From Chitinophaga pinensis (GTDB lineage Bacteria > Bacteroidota > Bacteroidia > NS11-12g > UBA9320): a stretch of DNA of 16,443 nt. Below are positions 1 through 7,114 of the stretch, piece by piece. The position numbers were made by a program, and so were the translations under genes. The notes under the pieces were generated by a model. It ran no database searches. It saw nothing but the letters and a program-made list of their open reading frames with translations, and was not told the origin of the DNA. The stretch spans positions 1 to 16,443 of the forward strand of contig CAMDCQ010000034.1 of NCBI GenBank assembly GCA_945890595.1, read 5' to 3'. Position 1 is the first letter of the stretch. Every line of letters starts with the position of its first letter.

Positions 1-415
1 TCAATTTTGAAAATCCAAGAGCACTTCCACCGAAATATAGTTTATCAAGGACGGGAGAATACACTACTCCTAAAACAGGTTTATTATTCTCTATCAAAGC
101 AATATTTACTGTGAACTCCCCATTACGTTTGATAAATTCCTTAGTCCCGTCTAGAGGGTCAATCATCCAGAACATTTTCCAATCCTTACGTTCATCAAAA
201 GGGATAGACCTACCTTCTTCACTTAAAACAGGCAGATGCGTTGCTTCTAAATGGTTCACAATAGCTAAATGAGCTTTCATGTCTGCCAACGTTAGTGGAC
301 TATTGTCTGACTTACTTTCAACATTGAAATCAGCAGTATTGTATATTTTTAAGATTTCACTACCTGCAATTAGCGCAGCTTTCTTTGCAGTTTCCAAAAG
401 AGAGATATAATTCAT
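1..415 (-). CDS. cysQ: 3'(2'),5'-bisphosphate nucleotidase CysQ, partial (N-terminal half)
   Basis: The gene runs off the left edge of the window; 138 codons are visible from the ATG at 415, and the usual length is about 260-270 residues. The family is the Mg-dependent inositol-monophosphatase-like phosphatases that hydrolyse 3'-phosphoadenosine 5'-phosphate (PAP) to AMP. Visible family marks are the metal-binding SEEG (residues 65-68) and the hallmark DPLDGT (residues 86-91), preceded by WMI and followed by KEFIKRNGEFTVNIALI. The N-terminus (MNYISLLETAKKAALIAG) is typical of CysQ, which supports this start. It lies downstream of cysC, cysD and cysN, which make PAPS. CysQ would remove the PAP left by sulfotransferases. 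A possible promoter sits just upstream, so it may be transcribed separately from the operon. Confidence 0.93.
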   Translation of the reverse strand, partial: MNYISLLETAKKAALIAGSEILKIYNTADFNVESKSDNSPLTLADMKAHLAIVNHLEATHLPVLSEEGRSIPFDERKDWKMFWMIDPLDGTKEFIKRNGEFTVNIALIENNKPVLGVVYSPVLDKLYFGGSALGFSKL

Positions 416-437
416 TTCTTATTTTTTTTTACTCTAT

Positions 438-470
438 AAAATATAACAAGCATATTTCAATTACTGCCAA
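438..470 (-). promoter_or_regulatory. Candidate cysQ promoter
   Basis: On the minus strand TTG (470-468) is followed after 22 nt by TATATTTT (445-438). This is one base from the Bacteroidota -7 consensus TAnnTTTG, with a spacing inside the known range. A start site around 432 would give a leader of about 15-20 nt before the cysQ ATG. The rest of the 416-622 gap is AT-rich, and I see no gene or clear terminator in it. AT-rich sequence produces such matches easily, so this is tentative. Confidence 0.3.
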
Positions 471-622
471 ATCACTCAATATGACTAAATTGATTTAATC
501 CTTTTCTTAAAATTTTAAATGATCTAATTTTTACTTCCAAAAGCAGTCAATTTGATACTAATCATTTACGGTTAGCGGATTGATAATAGTATTTATATGC
601 TCCAGAGGTAGAACTATTTTTT

Positions 623-802
623 TTATTTCACAAAGTGCAAAGCTGAGTCAATACACGCTTGACAATCTCTTTCTATATTTAAAATAGTAGCATCTTGCTG
701 GGTATAATTAGATTGTAATGTTTCAAAGTTGGTGTAAACCTCGTCTATTCGCGTAAGACATCTATCGACACTCGTCAATTTATTCAGGATTACGCTATCC
801 AC
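623..802 (-). pseudogene. hepT: Truncated HepT-like (DUF86) toxin remnant
   Basis: The 59-residue product resembles only the N-terminal part of HepT, the HEPN-domain ribonuclease toxin of the MntA-HepT system: VILNKLTSVDRCLTRI, then QQDATILNIERDCQACIDSALHF. Full HepT proteins are about 130-150 residues. The catalytic and AMPylated RX4-6HXY motif lies in the missing C-terminal half. The reading stops at a TAA directly after HFVK. In the frames translated just past the stop I found no HepT-like continuation, so this looks like a truncation and not a simple frameshift. The GTG at 802 is preferred because the protein then starts like other HepTs (MDSVILNK) and overlaps mntA by 8 bp. An upstream TTG at 823 would add seven residues. 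The product probably has no nuclease activity. Confidence 0.72.
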
Positions 803-1193
803 ATACTTTTTCTGAACGGACAATTTCCTCTGCCAGTTCTTGGGTTTGTTCTAGATATTCATTACAAAGTGACAAAATACGCATTTCTTTCATTGCAATA
901 GATTCCGCATCTTTTTCATAAATACGAATCCCTTTCCATAAAATCTCATACTGAAGCACCCTACCAACACTATTTAGACTTACCAAATCAACATCCTTGT
1001 TCACTTTTTTGGAGATGTCACCTTTTAGATTCCATATTTCCTTTGGTTGTAGCTCGTTAGCAAGAATGGCGATATCAACATCACTATCAGGCCTATAGCT
1101 TGAGTCGGCATAACTACCAAAAACATAAATAGCTTCTGTATCTGGATATAGATCAAGAATTGCTTTGGTAATGTTCTTAAAATCTAGCTTCAT
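795..1193 (-). CDS. mntA: MntA-like minimal nucleotidyltransferase (antitoxin-type)
   Basis: The 132-residue protein carries the minimal nucleotidyltransferase signature GSX10DXD exactly: G26-S27, ten residues, then D38-V-D40. A later DVD at residues 67-69 probably supplies the third carboxylate. In characterised MntA-HepT modules MntA transfers AMP groups from ATP to the tyrosine of HepT's RX4HXY motif and so neutralises the toxin. Here the motif-bearing half of the adjacent HepT is gone, so MntA looks intact but without its normal substrate. The C-terminal 30 residues (AMKEMRILSLCNEYLEQTQELAEE) are likely helical. The gene sits 29 bp after rfbB. Its start region lies in a short inverted repeat, ATACC-TGTT-GGTAT (1192-1205). 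It is probably read as part of the polysaccharide operon. Confidence 0.85.
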   Translation of the reverse strand: MKLDFKNITKAILDLYPDTEAIYVFGSYADSSYRPDSDVDIAILANELQPKEIWNLKGDISKKVNKDVDLVSLNSVGRVLQYEILWKGIRIYEKDAESIAMKEMRILSLCNEYLEQTQELAEEIVRSEKVCG

Positions 1194-1222
1194 ACCTGTT
1201 GGTATACTTTTAATGTAATATG

Positions 1223-2266
1223 CTAATACATCTGTTCATAGTATTTTCTGTAGTCACCACTGGTTACATTCTCTAACCAATCGGTATTGCTTAAGTACCA
1301 ATCAATGGTTTTACTCAAGCCTTCTTCAAATTGTAAACTCGGTTCCCATCCCAGTTCATTTTGCAGTTTGGTGGCATCAATGGCATAGCGCAAATCGTGT
1401 CCTGCTCGGTCTTTTACATAGGAAATCAACTTGCGAGAATCTCCTTTGGTGCGGCCTAATTTCTCATCCATGGTATCGCACAGCACGTGTACCAAGTCTA
1501 TATTGGTCCATTCGTTGTGTCCACCTATGTTGTAAGTTTGACCTATGGTGCCTTTGCTGAAAATGCGTTCGATAGCACGGGCGTGATCGAGTACGAACAA
1601 CCAATCGCGTACATTTAATCCTTCGCCGTACACGGGCAAGGGTTTGTTATGGATGATATTGTTAATCATCAACGGAATTAGTTTTTCCGGAAAATGATTT
1701 GGTCCGTAGTTATTCGAACAATTCGAAATCACCACCGGCAGGTTGTAAGTATGATAATAGGCTCTGACAAAGTGGTCGCTGCTTGCCTTACTAGCCGAAT
1801 ACGGACTGCGGGGATCGTAGGCCGTACCTTCGTAGAAGAAACCGGTGTTGCCCAGCGAACCATATACTTCATCCGTGCTTACGTGGTAGAATAAGGTGTT
1901 AGAAAAGTCGTTTTTCCAAGCTTCTTTGGCCACTTGCAGTAGATTAGCAGTACCCAAGACATTGGTTTTTACGAAGGCCAATGGATCGGTAATACTTCGA
2001 TCTACGTGACTTTCTGCCGCTAAATGGACCACATGGGTTATTTTCTTGTCGCTAAAAATCGCTGTTAGTTTTTCTAAATCTTGGATATCGGCATGCACAA
2101 ATTCGTAATTGGCTGCATCCTCGATGTCTTTTAGATTTTCTAGATTACCTGCATAGGTCAGCGCATCTAAATTGTAAATTTTATCCGAAGGAAAGGTATT
2201 TACAAATAAGCGCACTACGTGAGATCCTATAAATCCTGCACCGCCTGTGATGAGTATGTTTCGCAA
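1223..2266 (-). CDS. rfbB: dTDP-glucose 4,6-dehydratase
   Basis: The 347-residue SDR-family enzyme converts dTDP-glucose to dTDP-4-keto-6-deoxyglucose, the branch point to dTDP-rhamnose and other deoxysugars. The NAD-binding TGGAGFIG is at residues 7-14. The catalytic TDE triplet (T131, D132, E133) and the Y156-SAS-K160 pair are present, and length is normal for the family. The start is TTG at 2266: this gives the expected N-terminus (MRNILITGGAGFIG), and an in-frame TAA lies two codons upstream, so no ATG is available. The gene follows cysN by 21 bp, a gap made almost entirely of two copies of a 10-bp repeat. The usual partners rmlA, rmlC and rmlD are not in the window, so the final sugar cannot be named. 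Confidence 0.95.
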   Translation of the reverse strand: MRNILITGGAGFIGSHVVRLFVNTFPSDKIYNLDALTYAGNLENLKDIEDAANYEFVHADIQDLEKLTAIFSDKKITHVVHLAAESHVDRSITDPLAFVKTNVLGTANLLQVAKEAWKNDFSNTLFYHVSTDEVYGSLGNTGFFYEGTAYDPRSPYSASKASSDHFVRAYYHTYNLPVVISNCSNNYGPNHFPEKLIPLMINNIIHNKPLPVYGEGLNVRDWLFVLDHARAIERIFSKGTIGQTYNIGGHNEWTNIDLVHVLCDTMDEKLGRTKGDSRKLISYVKDRAGHDLRYAIDATKLQNELGWEPSLQFEEGLSKTIDWYLSNTDWLENVTSGDYRKYYEQMY

Positions 2267-2285
2267 AATTTAAGTAAATTTAAGT
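2266..2285. repeat. Tandem 10-bp direct repeat in the cysN-rfbB gap
   Basis: Two perfect adjacent copies of AAATTTAAGT (plus strand) fill the intergenic gap. The left end of the array touches the TTG start codon of rfbB. A gain or loss of one copy would change the cysN-rfbB spacing by 10 bp. Confidence 0.85.
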
Positions 2286-2287
2286 CA

Positions 2288-3553
2288 TTATATAATCATT
2301 CCAGCACCTACTGTATTATTCGTAGCTTCATCGATTAAGATGAGCGAACCAGTCAGTCTATTTTTAGTATATGGATCAACGAACAACGGCTTTGTAGTTC
2401 GAATACGCACCCTTGCTATGTCATTCATTTTTATAGATTTATCTTCTTCCATTCGATGTAGCGTATTTATATCTACTTTATAGTGTACCTCTTTTACAAT
2501 ACATCTTACTTGATTCGTAGTGTGTAAAACTATATATTTTTTGGAAGGATTAAAAGGCTCATTCCCCATCCAACACATCATAAAATCTATATCTTGCGTT
2601 GCAATTGGTTGATTATTTGGACGTGCAAGCATATCTCCTCGGCTGATGTCGATATCATCTTCTAAGGTCATTGTTACACTCATCGGAGGAAAAGCTACTT
2701 CTACTTCTGTTTCTGCTGAATAAATACCAGCAATTTTAGATGCGAATCCCGATCCTAATGCCACTACATCATCTCCTCTTTTAAAGATTCCACTTTCAAT
2801 TCTACCTGCATAACCTCTAAAATCATGATAGTCATCTTGATGCGGACGAATTACCGTTTGAATCGGAAAACGACAATCTATCATATTTCTGTCACTACCG
2901 ATGTGTATCGTTTCAAGTGTATGTAAAAGTGTTGATCCAGCATACCATGGCATATTTTCACTTCGATCTACCACATTATCTCCTTTCAAAGCTGAAATCG
3001 GAATAAAGCGAATATCCTCAATATCCAGCTTAGTAGCAAAATCTTCATAAGCATCAACAATTTTATTGTAAGCATCTTCAGAGAAATCAACCAAGTCCAT
3101 CTTATTAACACATACCACGATATGCTTGATCTGCAATAACGATGCGATAAACGAATGTCGCTTTGTTTGTTCAATTACACCCTGTCTTGCGTCAACCAGA
3201 ATTAATGCTAAGTTAGACGTCGAGGCTCCTGTGATCATATTTCGGGTGTATTGCGTATGACCCGGAGTATCGGCAATTATAAATTTTCGCTTGGGAGTAG
3301 AAAAATAGCGGTAAGCTACATCTATAGTAATTCCTTGTTCCCGTTCATCCTTTAATCCATCGGTTAGCAACGAAAAGTCAATATGGTCTAATCCTTTCAT
3401 TTTACTTGAGTTTTCGACCGAGGTAAGCTGATCAGCAAATATGCTTTTAGAATCATACAACAAGCGACCAATTAAAGTGCTTTTCCCATCATCTACGCTC
3501 CCAGCTGTGCTAAAACGTAGTAAATCTCTGTCTAAATAGTTTTCTGTGCTCAT
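2288..3553 (-). CDS. cysN: Sulfate adenylyltransferase large subunit (GTPase), CysN
   Basis: CysN is the regulatory GTPase of ATP sulfurylase. With CysD it makes adenosine 5'-phosphosulfate (APS) from sulfate and ATP in the cytoplasm, using GTP hydrolysis to drive the reaction. From the ATG at 3553 the protein has 421 residues. EF-Tu-like GTPase motifs are all visible: P-loop GSVDDGKS (18-25), the switch-I threonine in GITIDVAYR (about 74-82), DTPGH (95-99) and NKMD (150-153). Beta-barrel domains follow. There is no C-terminal APS-kinase fusion, and a separate cysC lies upstream. The ATG shares one base with the cysD stop (TGATG). A TTG one codon upstream is possible but less likely. The tight junction with cysD indicates translational coupling. 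Confidence 0.97.
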   Translation of the reverse strand: MSTENYLDRDLLRFSTAGSVDDGKSTLIGRLLYDSKSIFADQLTSVENSSKMKGLDHIDFSLLTDGLKDEREQGITIDVAYRYFSTPKRKFIIADTPGHTQYTRNMITGASTSNLALILVDARQGVIEQTKRHSFIASLLQIKHIVVCVNKMDLVDFSEDAYNKIVDAYEDFATKLDIEDIRFIPISALKGDNVVDRSENMPWYAGSTLLHTLETIHIGSDRNMIDCRFPIQTVIRPHQDDYHDFRGYAGRIESGIFKRGDDVVALGSGFASKIAGIYSAETEVEVAFPPMSVTMTLEDDIDISRGDMLARPNNQPIATQDIDFMMCWMGNEPFNPSKKYIVLHTTNQVRCIVKEVHYKVDINTLHRMEEDKSIKMNDIARVRIRTTKPLFVDPYTKNRLTGSLILIDEATNNTVGAGMII

Positions 3554-4455
3554 CAAAAATATCCTTCTTTTTTTCTGTCTTCCATTGCCGTTTCTGACCG
3601 TTGATCATCTGCTCTTCCACCTCTTTCCGTGTTTCTTGCGGCGGCCACTTCTAAAATGATTTTTTCGAGGGTATCAGCATCGCTTTCCACTGCTCCGGTA
3701 ATGGTTATATCACCCATAGTTCTAAATCTTATCTGCATCTCGCGAATTTCTTCATTTTCTCGCATTTCTTGAAAATCATTAGCTGACAAAATCATTTCGT
3801 TTCTAACAAAACATTTTCTTTTATGAGAAAAATACAAATTTGGAAGTTCAATATTTTCTAACAAAATATATTGCCATATATCCATTTCAGTCCAATTACT
3901 AATTGGAAAAATCCTGAAGCCTTCACCAAAGTGTTTCAAACCGTTAAACAAATTCCATAGTTCTGGTCGTTGATTTTTAGGATCCCACTGCCCGAACTCA
4001 TCTCGATGTGAAAAAAAACGTTCTTTTGCTCTTGCTTTCTCTTCATCCCTTCTTGCACCACCCATACAAGCATCATATTGATTACTTTCAATGGTTTCAA
4101 GCAATGTGGCAATTTGAAGTCGATTTCTAGTTGCATTCATTCCAACTTCTTCCGACACTTTGCCTTCATCAATAGATTTCTGCACTGAACCTACCACAAG
4201 TTGAACTCCAAGTTCTGCTACTAATTTATCCCTAAAGTCCATCGTTTCAGGAAAATTATGCCCTGTATCAACGTGTACCAACGGAAAGGGAATTTTAGCA
4301 GGCCAAAAAGCTTTCTTAGCTAAATGGGTGAGTACGATAGAGTCCTTCCCTCCTGAAAAAAGAATCGCTGGTCTATTGAACTGTGCGAAAGTTTCTCTGA
4401 TTATAAAAATACTTTCAGCTTCTAGCTCCTTTAAATGAGTTAATGTATATTTCAT
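3553..4455 (-). CDS. cysD: Sulfate adenylyltransferase small (catalytic) subunit, CysD
   Basis: The 300-residue PP-loop ATP pyrophosphatase is the catalytic subunit of heterodimeric ATP sulfurylase and forms APS together with CysN. The nucleotide-binding SGGKDS is at residues 34-39. Family stretches HVDTGHNFPET and GGARRDEEKARAKERFFS are clear, and the length matches typical CysD. Its start codon directly abuts the cysC stop (TAA-ATG). Its own TGA shares a base with the cysN ATG, so the three genes are almost certainly co-translated. No cysH, cysI or cysJ is adjacent, which favours a role in PAPS supply for sulfation over sulfate reduction. Confidence 0.97.
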   Translation of the reverse strand: MKYTLTHLKELEAESIFIIRETFAQFNRPAILFSGGKDSIVLTHLAKKAFWPAKIPFPLVHVDTGHNFPETMDFRDKLVAELGVQLVVGSVQKSIDEGKVSEEVGMNATRNRLQIATLLETIESNQYDACMGGARRDEEKARAKERFFSHRDEFGQWDPKNQRPELWNLFNGLKHFGEGFRIFPISNWTEMDIWQYILLENIELPNLYFSHKRKCFVRNEMILSANDFQEMRENEEIREMQIRFRTMGDITITGAVESDADTLEKIILEVAAARNTERGGRADDQRSETAMEDRKKEGYF

Positions 4456-5046
4456 TTATTTTATTTTAGTTCGAATTGTTTGATAGAGTTCGACAGTGCA
4501 TTCAGTGATAGATTTCTCATTTGTTTTTATCTCTATATCTGGATTTTGTGGCTGCTCATATGGCGAATCAATACCTGTAAAGTGTTTAATTTCTCCTTTT
4601 CTAGCTTTTTTATAAAGACCTTTCACATCTCGTGCTTCACATTCTTCTAATGGTGTATTCACGAAAACTTCCAAAAAGTGTTCTGCTCCGATGATATTTT
4701 TGGCTTGCTCTCTGTCCTCTTCAAAAGGAGATACAAAAGCGGTTAATACTATTTCACCAGCATCAATAAACAACTTTGCAACTTCTGCTATTCTTCTGAT
4801 ATTTTCTTTCCTCCCTGAGTCTGTAAAATCTAAGTCTGCATTAAGACCTAATCGCACATTATCCCCATCTAACAAATAGCTGTAATAGCCGTTATCATGT
4901 AAGACTTTATTGAGATTTAACGCTAATGTAGATTTACCCGAACCGGATAGACCTGTAAACCAAATCACAAGAGCATTTTGCTGTTTGCTTTTCATACGGT
5001 CTTCTCTTGAGACCAAGGTTTCTTGCTTAAATAAATTAGTTGTCAT
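4456..5046 (-). CDS. cysC: Adenylylsulfate (APS) kinase CysC
   Basis: The 196-residue cytoplasmic kinase phosphorylates APS at the 3' position to give PAPS, the universal sulfate donor. Walker A GLSGSGKS is at residues 32-39, LDGDNVR at 59-65, and the FVSPFEEDR stretch near residues 104-112 matches the conserved SP motif of APS kinases. Length fits a stand-alone enzyme. The first 11 bp overlap the end of the DUF2061 gene in another frame, and the stop touches the cysD start. The DUF2061 gene, cysC, cysD and cysN therefore form one compact unit. Confidence 0.97.
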   Translation of the reverse strand: MTTNLFKQETLVSREDRMKSKQQNALVIWFTGLSGSGKSTLALNLNKVLHDNGYYSYLLDGDNVRLGLNADLDFTDSGRKENIRRIAEVAKLFIDAGEIVLTAFVSPFEEDREQAKNIIGAEHFLEVFVNTPLEECEARDVKGLYKKARKGEIKHFTGIDSPYEQPQNPDIEIKTNEKSITECTVELYQTIRTKIK

Positions 5047-5461
5047 TTTTAACTTCTTCTATACCCCACTTTGAAGTATGCCAAACTCTTTCATGTACAT
5101 AGTACAAAATTAATTTAGTAACTACTTCTATGGAGCCAATTTGAAAACCAATCTTTAAATCACCTGTTAAAACCCATGCAATAAACATGGTATCGAGGGT
5201 ACCCAAAATGCGCCAAGTTATGGTTTTAAAAATATGCCTTAAACGTGAGTTATTAAATTCTATATTGAACCACACTCTTTCATGAAAATAGTAGAGCGTC
5301 ATTTTAGTAATTAGTTCTGACATACCTATTTTAAAACCAGTCAGAGGGTCACCTGTAACAAACCATGATAAGATAAACGTATCTAAGGTTCCGACTAATC
5401 TCCACGTAATTGCTTTTGCAATATGTCGCTTTTCTGCTTTTATTTTATTTACTGTTGACAT
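5036..5461 (-). CDS. Membrane protein with two tandem DUF2061 domains
   Basis: The 141-residue protein consists of two copies of one domain, residues 13-64 and 76-127, identical at 31 of 52 aligned positions. Shared motifs are ITWR, GTLDT, TGD and LYYxHERVW. Each copy starts with a basic amphipathic segment and holds about two hydrophobic, probably membrane-spanning segments, so about four in total. DUF2061 is a family of unknown function. The gene overlaps cysC by 11 bp and heads the sulfate-activation block. This suggests a role in sulfate entry or in tethering PAPS synthesis to the membrane, but that is inference. The ATG at 5461 is preceded by a small TGGC-GAA-GCCA inverted repeat that could affect initiation. 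Confidence 0.88.
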   Translation of the reverse strand: MSTVNKIKAEKRHIAKAITWRLVGTLDTFILSWFVTGDPLTGFKIGMSELITKMTLYYFHERVWFNIEFNNSRLRHIFKTITWRILGTLDTMFIAWVLTGDLKIGFQIGSIEVVTKLILYYVHERVWHTSKWGIEEVKNDN

Positions 5462-5515
5462 GGCTTCGCCACTTCAGTCACAGGGACGGATTGGCATGAG
5501 GTATGCTAAAACAGA

Positions 5516-6046
5516 CTATTTACTCCAAAGAAGGAGGTAATGGTCTGTATGTTGACTCAGTTCTGCCGGAGTAAATTCAGCAGCTGAATAACAAATATAT
5601 TTAATTTTCTTTCCAAGTTTTAGTTCTGCTTTTTGGACCACCTCAAACAAATACGCTTTGTCGATGTCGCCTACAAAAACCAAATCTACGATATCACTGG
5701 AAAGTCCTTTCGCTAGTTTTCCCACCACAAATACATACTTCAAGTCTCCGAGACTCTCGACAATTCGTTCTAAAATACCGTCGAGTCCGGTATACTTCAA
5801 CAACAGGCTGTGTATGTCTCCAAAAAAAGGATGTGTGGTGTTTGCTTTAAAGAATTTTTTGTTGCCGCTGAGCTCCGAAGACAGTAATCCTGCTTCTTCT
5901 AACTTGTTGAGCTCTAAGCGTATAGCATTGGTAGATTCACCGAATTCGGCTTCTAACCCGCGCAAATAGGAGCTATTCTTGCTGTTCAAGAAGAACTTCA
6001 AGAGTAGCTTAACTCGGGTTTTGGAAGAAATTAGCGTTTCTATCAT
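5516..6046 (-). CDS. Winged-helix protein with degenerate nucleotidyltransferase-like C-terminus
   Basis: Residues about 5-70 of this 176-residue protein read as an ArsR/MarR-like winged helix (VKLLLKFF, then a recognition-helix-like STNAIRLELNKLEEAGLL, then a wing before HPFFGDIH). Residues about 85-176 resemble a Pol-beta-type nucleotidyltransferase fold: YVFVVGKLAKGLSSDIVDLVFVGDID aligns with the usual GSxARGexSDIDLlvvGd pattern. The active site looks degraded: G109-K110 replaces the GS pair, and the acidic residues are D118 and D121 instead of DxD. It probably binds DNA, and may use the dead domain as a nucleotide or protein sensor. It lies 21 bp after the epimerase gene inside the polysaccharide operon, so a regulatory role in that locus is plausible but unproven. 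Confidence 0.75.
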   Translation of the reverse strand: MIETLISSKTRVKLLLKFFLNSKNSSYLRGLEAEFGESTNAIRLELNKLEEAGLLSSELSGNKKFFKANTTHPFFGDIHSLLLKYTGLDGILERIVESLGDLKYVFVVGKLAKGLSSDIVDLVFVGDIDKAYLFEVVQKAELKLGKKIKYICYSAAEFTPAELSQHTDHYLLLWSK

Positions 6047-6067
6047 TTGTGATAATGAGCAACAAAA

Positions 6068-7114
6068 CTACTCAATTTTGTAGTAAACTTTATACCAATC
6101 TATGAATTTATTGATTCCTTCTTGTACGTTGGTTTGAGGTTTAAAATCAATATAATCATAGAGATCATCTACGTTTGCATACGTGGCTATTACGTCGCCT
6201 GGTTGAATATCCATATAGTTTTTAGTAGCTACGTTTCCTAGCGCCTGTTCTAAGGCTTCAATGTATTCCATCAAACCAACAGGACTATTATTTCCAATAT
6301 TGTAGATACTATAAGGTGCGCTGCTGGTATTCCCAGTAAACTTATCTCCTGTGATCATCGAATCCCTTTTCGGTGGTTTCACCAAAAGTTTAGAAATAGA
6401 GGTCACTATATCTGCCACGTATGTGAAATCACGAATCATTTTTCCATGTCCAAAAACATTGATCGATTCATTCTTACGTATTGCTTCTGCAAAAAGAAAC
6501 AGGGCCATATCGGGACGACCCATCGGACCATAAACCGTGAAGAATCGCAATCCAGTACTCGGAATATCATATAAATGAGAATACGAGTGTGCCATCACTT
6601 CGTTTGATTTCTTAGTTGCTCCATATAATGCCATTGGATGATCTGTGCAATCCGAAGTTCTAAATGGTAATTTATCATTCAAACCGTAAACACTACTTGA
6701 TGACGCATAAATTAGATGTTTTACCGGATAAGATCGACATGCTTCTAAAATATTTAGGAATCCGATTATGTTACTGTTTATGTATGCATGTGGGTTGGTT
6801 ATACTATATCTCACACCAGCCTGTGCGGCAAGATTTATGACGTAGTCAAACTTTTGATTTTCAAACAGGTTAAATAATGCAACATCGTCCTCTAACTTTA
6901 ATTGTATGAAATCTATTTCCCCTTCCAGTAATTTTCCATAGGAAATATTACTCACATCAATACCTTGAAGAACTAACCTATCATTTTTCAGGTTAATATC
7001 ATAGTAATCGTTAATTTCATCCAATCCAACTACTTTGTATCCCAAAGAGGAAAGTAATATAGCTAAATGGTGTCCTATAAAACCGGCATTACCTGTTATT
7101 AAGACTTTTTCCAT
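6068..7114 (-). CDS. NAD-dependent UDP-uronate 4-epimerase family protein
   Basis: The 348-residue SDR-family enzyme has the nucleotide-binding TGNAGFIG (residues 7-14), a serine triplet before SVYG (138-144) and the catalytic Y164-GAT-K168. The segments LDEINDYYDINLKNDRL and AAQAGVRYSITNPHAYINSN are typical of UDP-glucuronate 4-epimerases of the CapI/LspL type, which interconvert UDP-GlcA and UDP-GalA. Its start shares one base with the stop of the dehydrogenase gene (TAATG), so the two are coupled and probably act in sequence. Because that partner looks like an N-acetyl-hexosamine dehydrogenase, the true substrate may be UDP-GlcNAcA, giving UDP-GalNAcA. Sequence alone does not settle this. 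Confidence 0.9.
   Translation of the reverse strand: MEKVLITGNAGFIGHHLAILLSSLGYKVVGLDEINDYYDINLKNDRLVLQGIDVSNISYGKLLEGEIDFIQLKLEDDVALFNLFENQKFDYVINLAAQAGVRYSITNPHAYINSNIIGFLNILEACRSYPVKHLIYASSSSVYGLNDKLPFRTSDCTDHPMALYGATKKSNEVMAHSYSHLYDIPSTGLRFFTVYGPMGRPDMALFLFAEAIRKNESINVFGHGKMIRDFTYVADIVTSISKLLVKPPKRDSMITGDKFTGNTSSAPYSIYNIGNNSPVGLMEYIEALEQALGNVATKNYMDIQPGDVIATYANVDDLYDYIDFKPQTNVQEGINKFIDWYKVYYKIE

Noticed and set aside
610..640. Programmed or sequencing frameshift at the A8 run just after the HepT' stop
   Set aside because: The other two frames after the run (one reading IVLPLEHINTIINPL, one reading TSGAYKYYYQSANRK) do not resemble the HepT C-terminal half, so a frameshift would not restore the toxin.
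3554..3556. TTG at 3556 as the start of cysN
   Set aside because: The next codon is ATG, in a typical TGATG overlap with the cysD stop, which is the more likely start.
5462..5515. 54-bp gap between the winged-helix and DUF2061 genes as a riboswitch or terminator
   Set aside because: Only a 4-bp TGGC/GCCA stem with a 3-nt loop is visible and there is no U-tract; too little to call a regulatory RNA.
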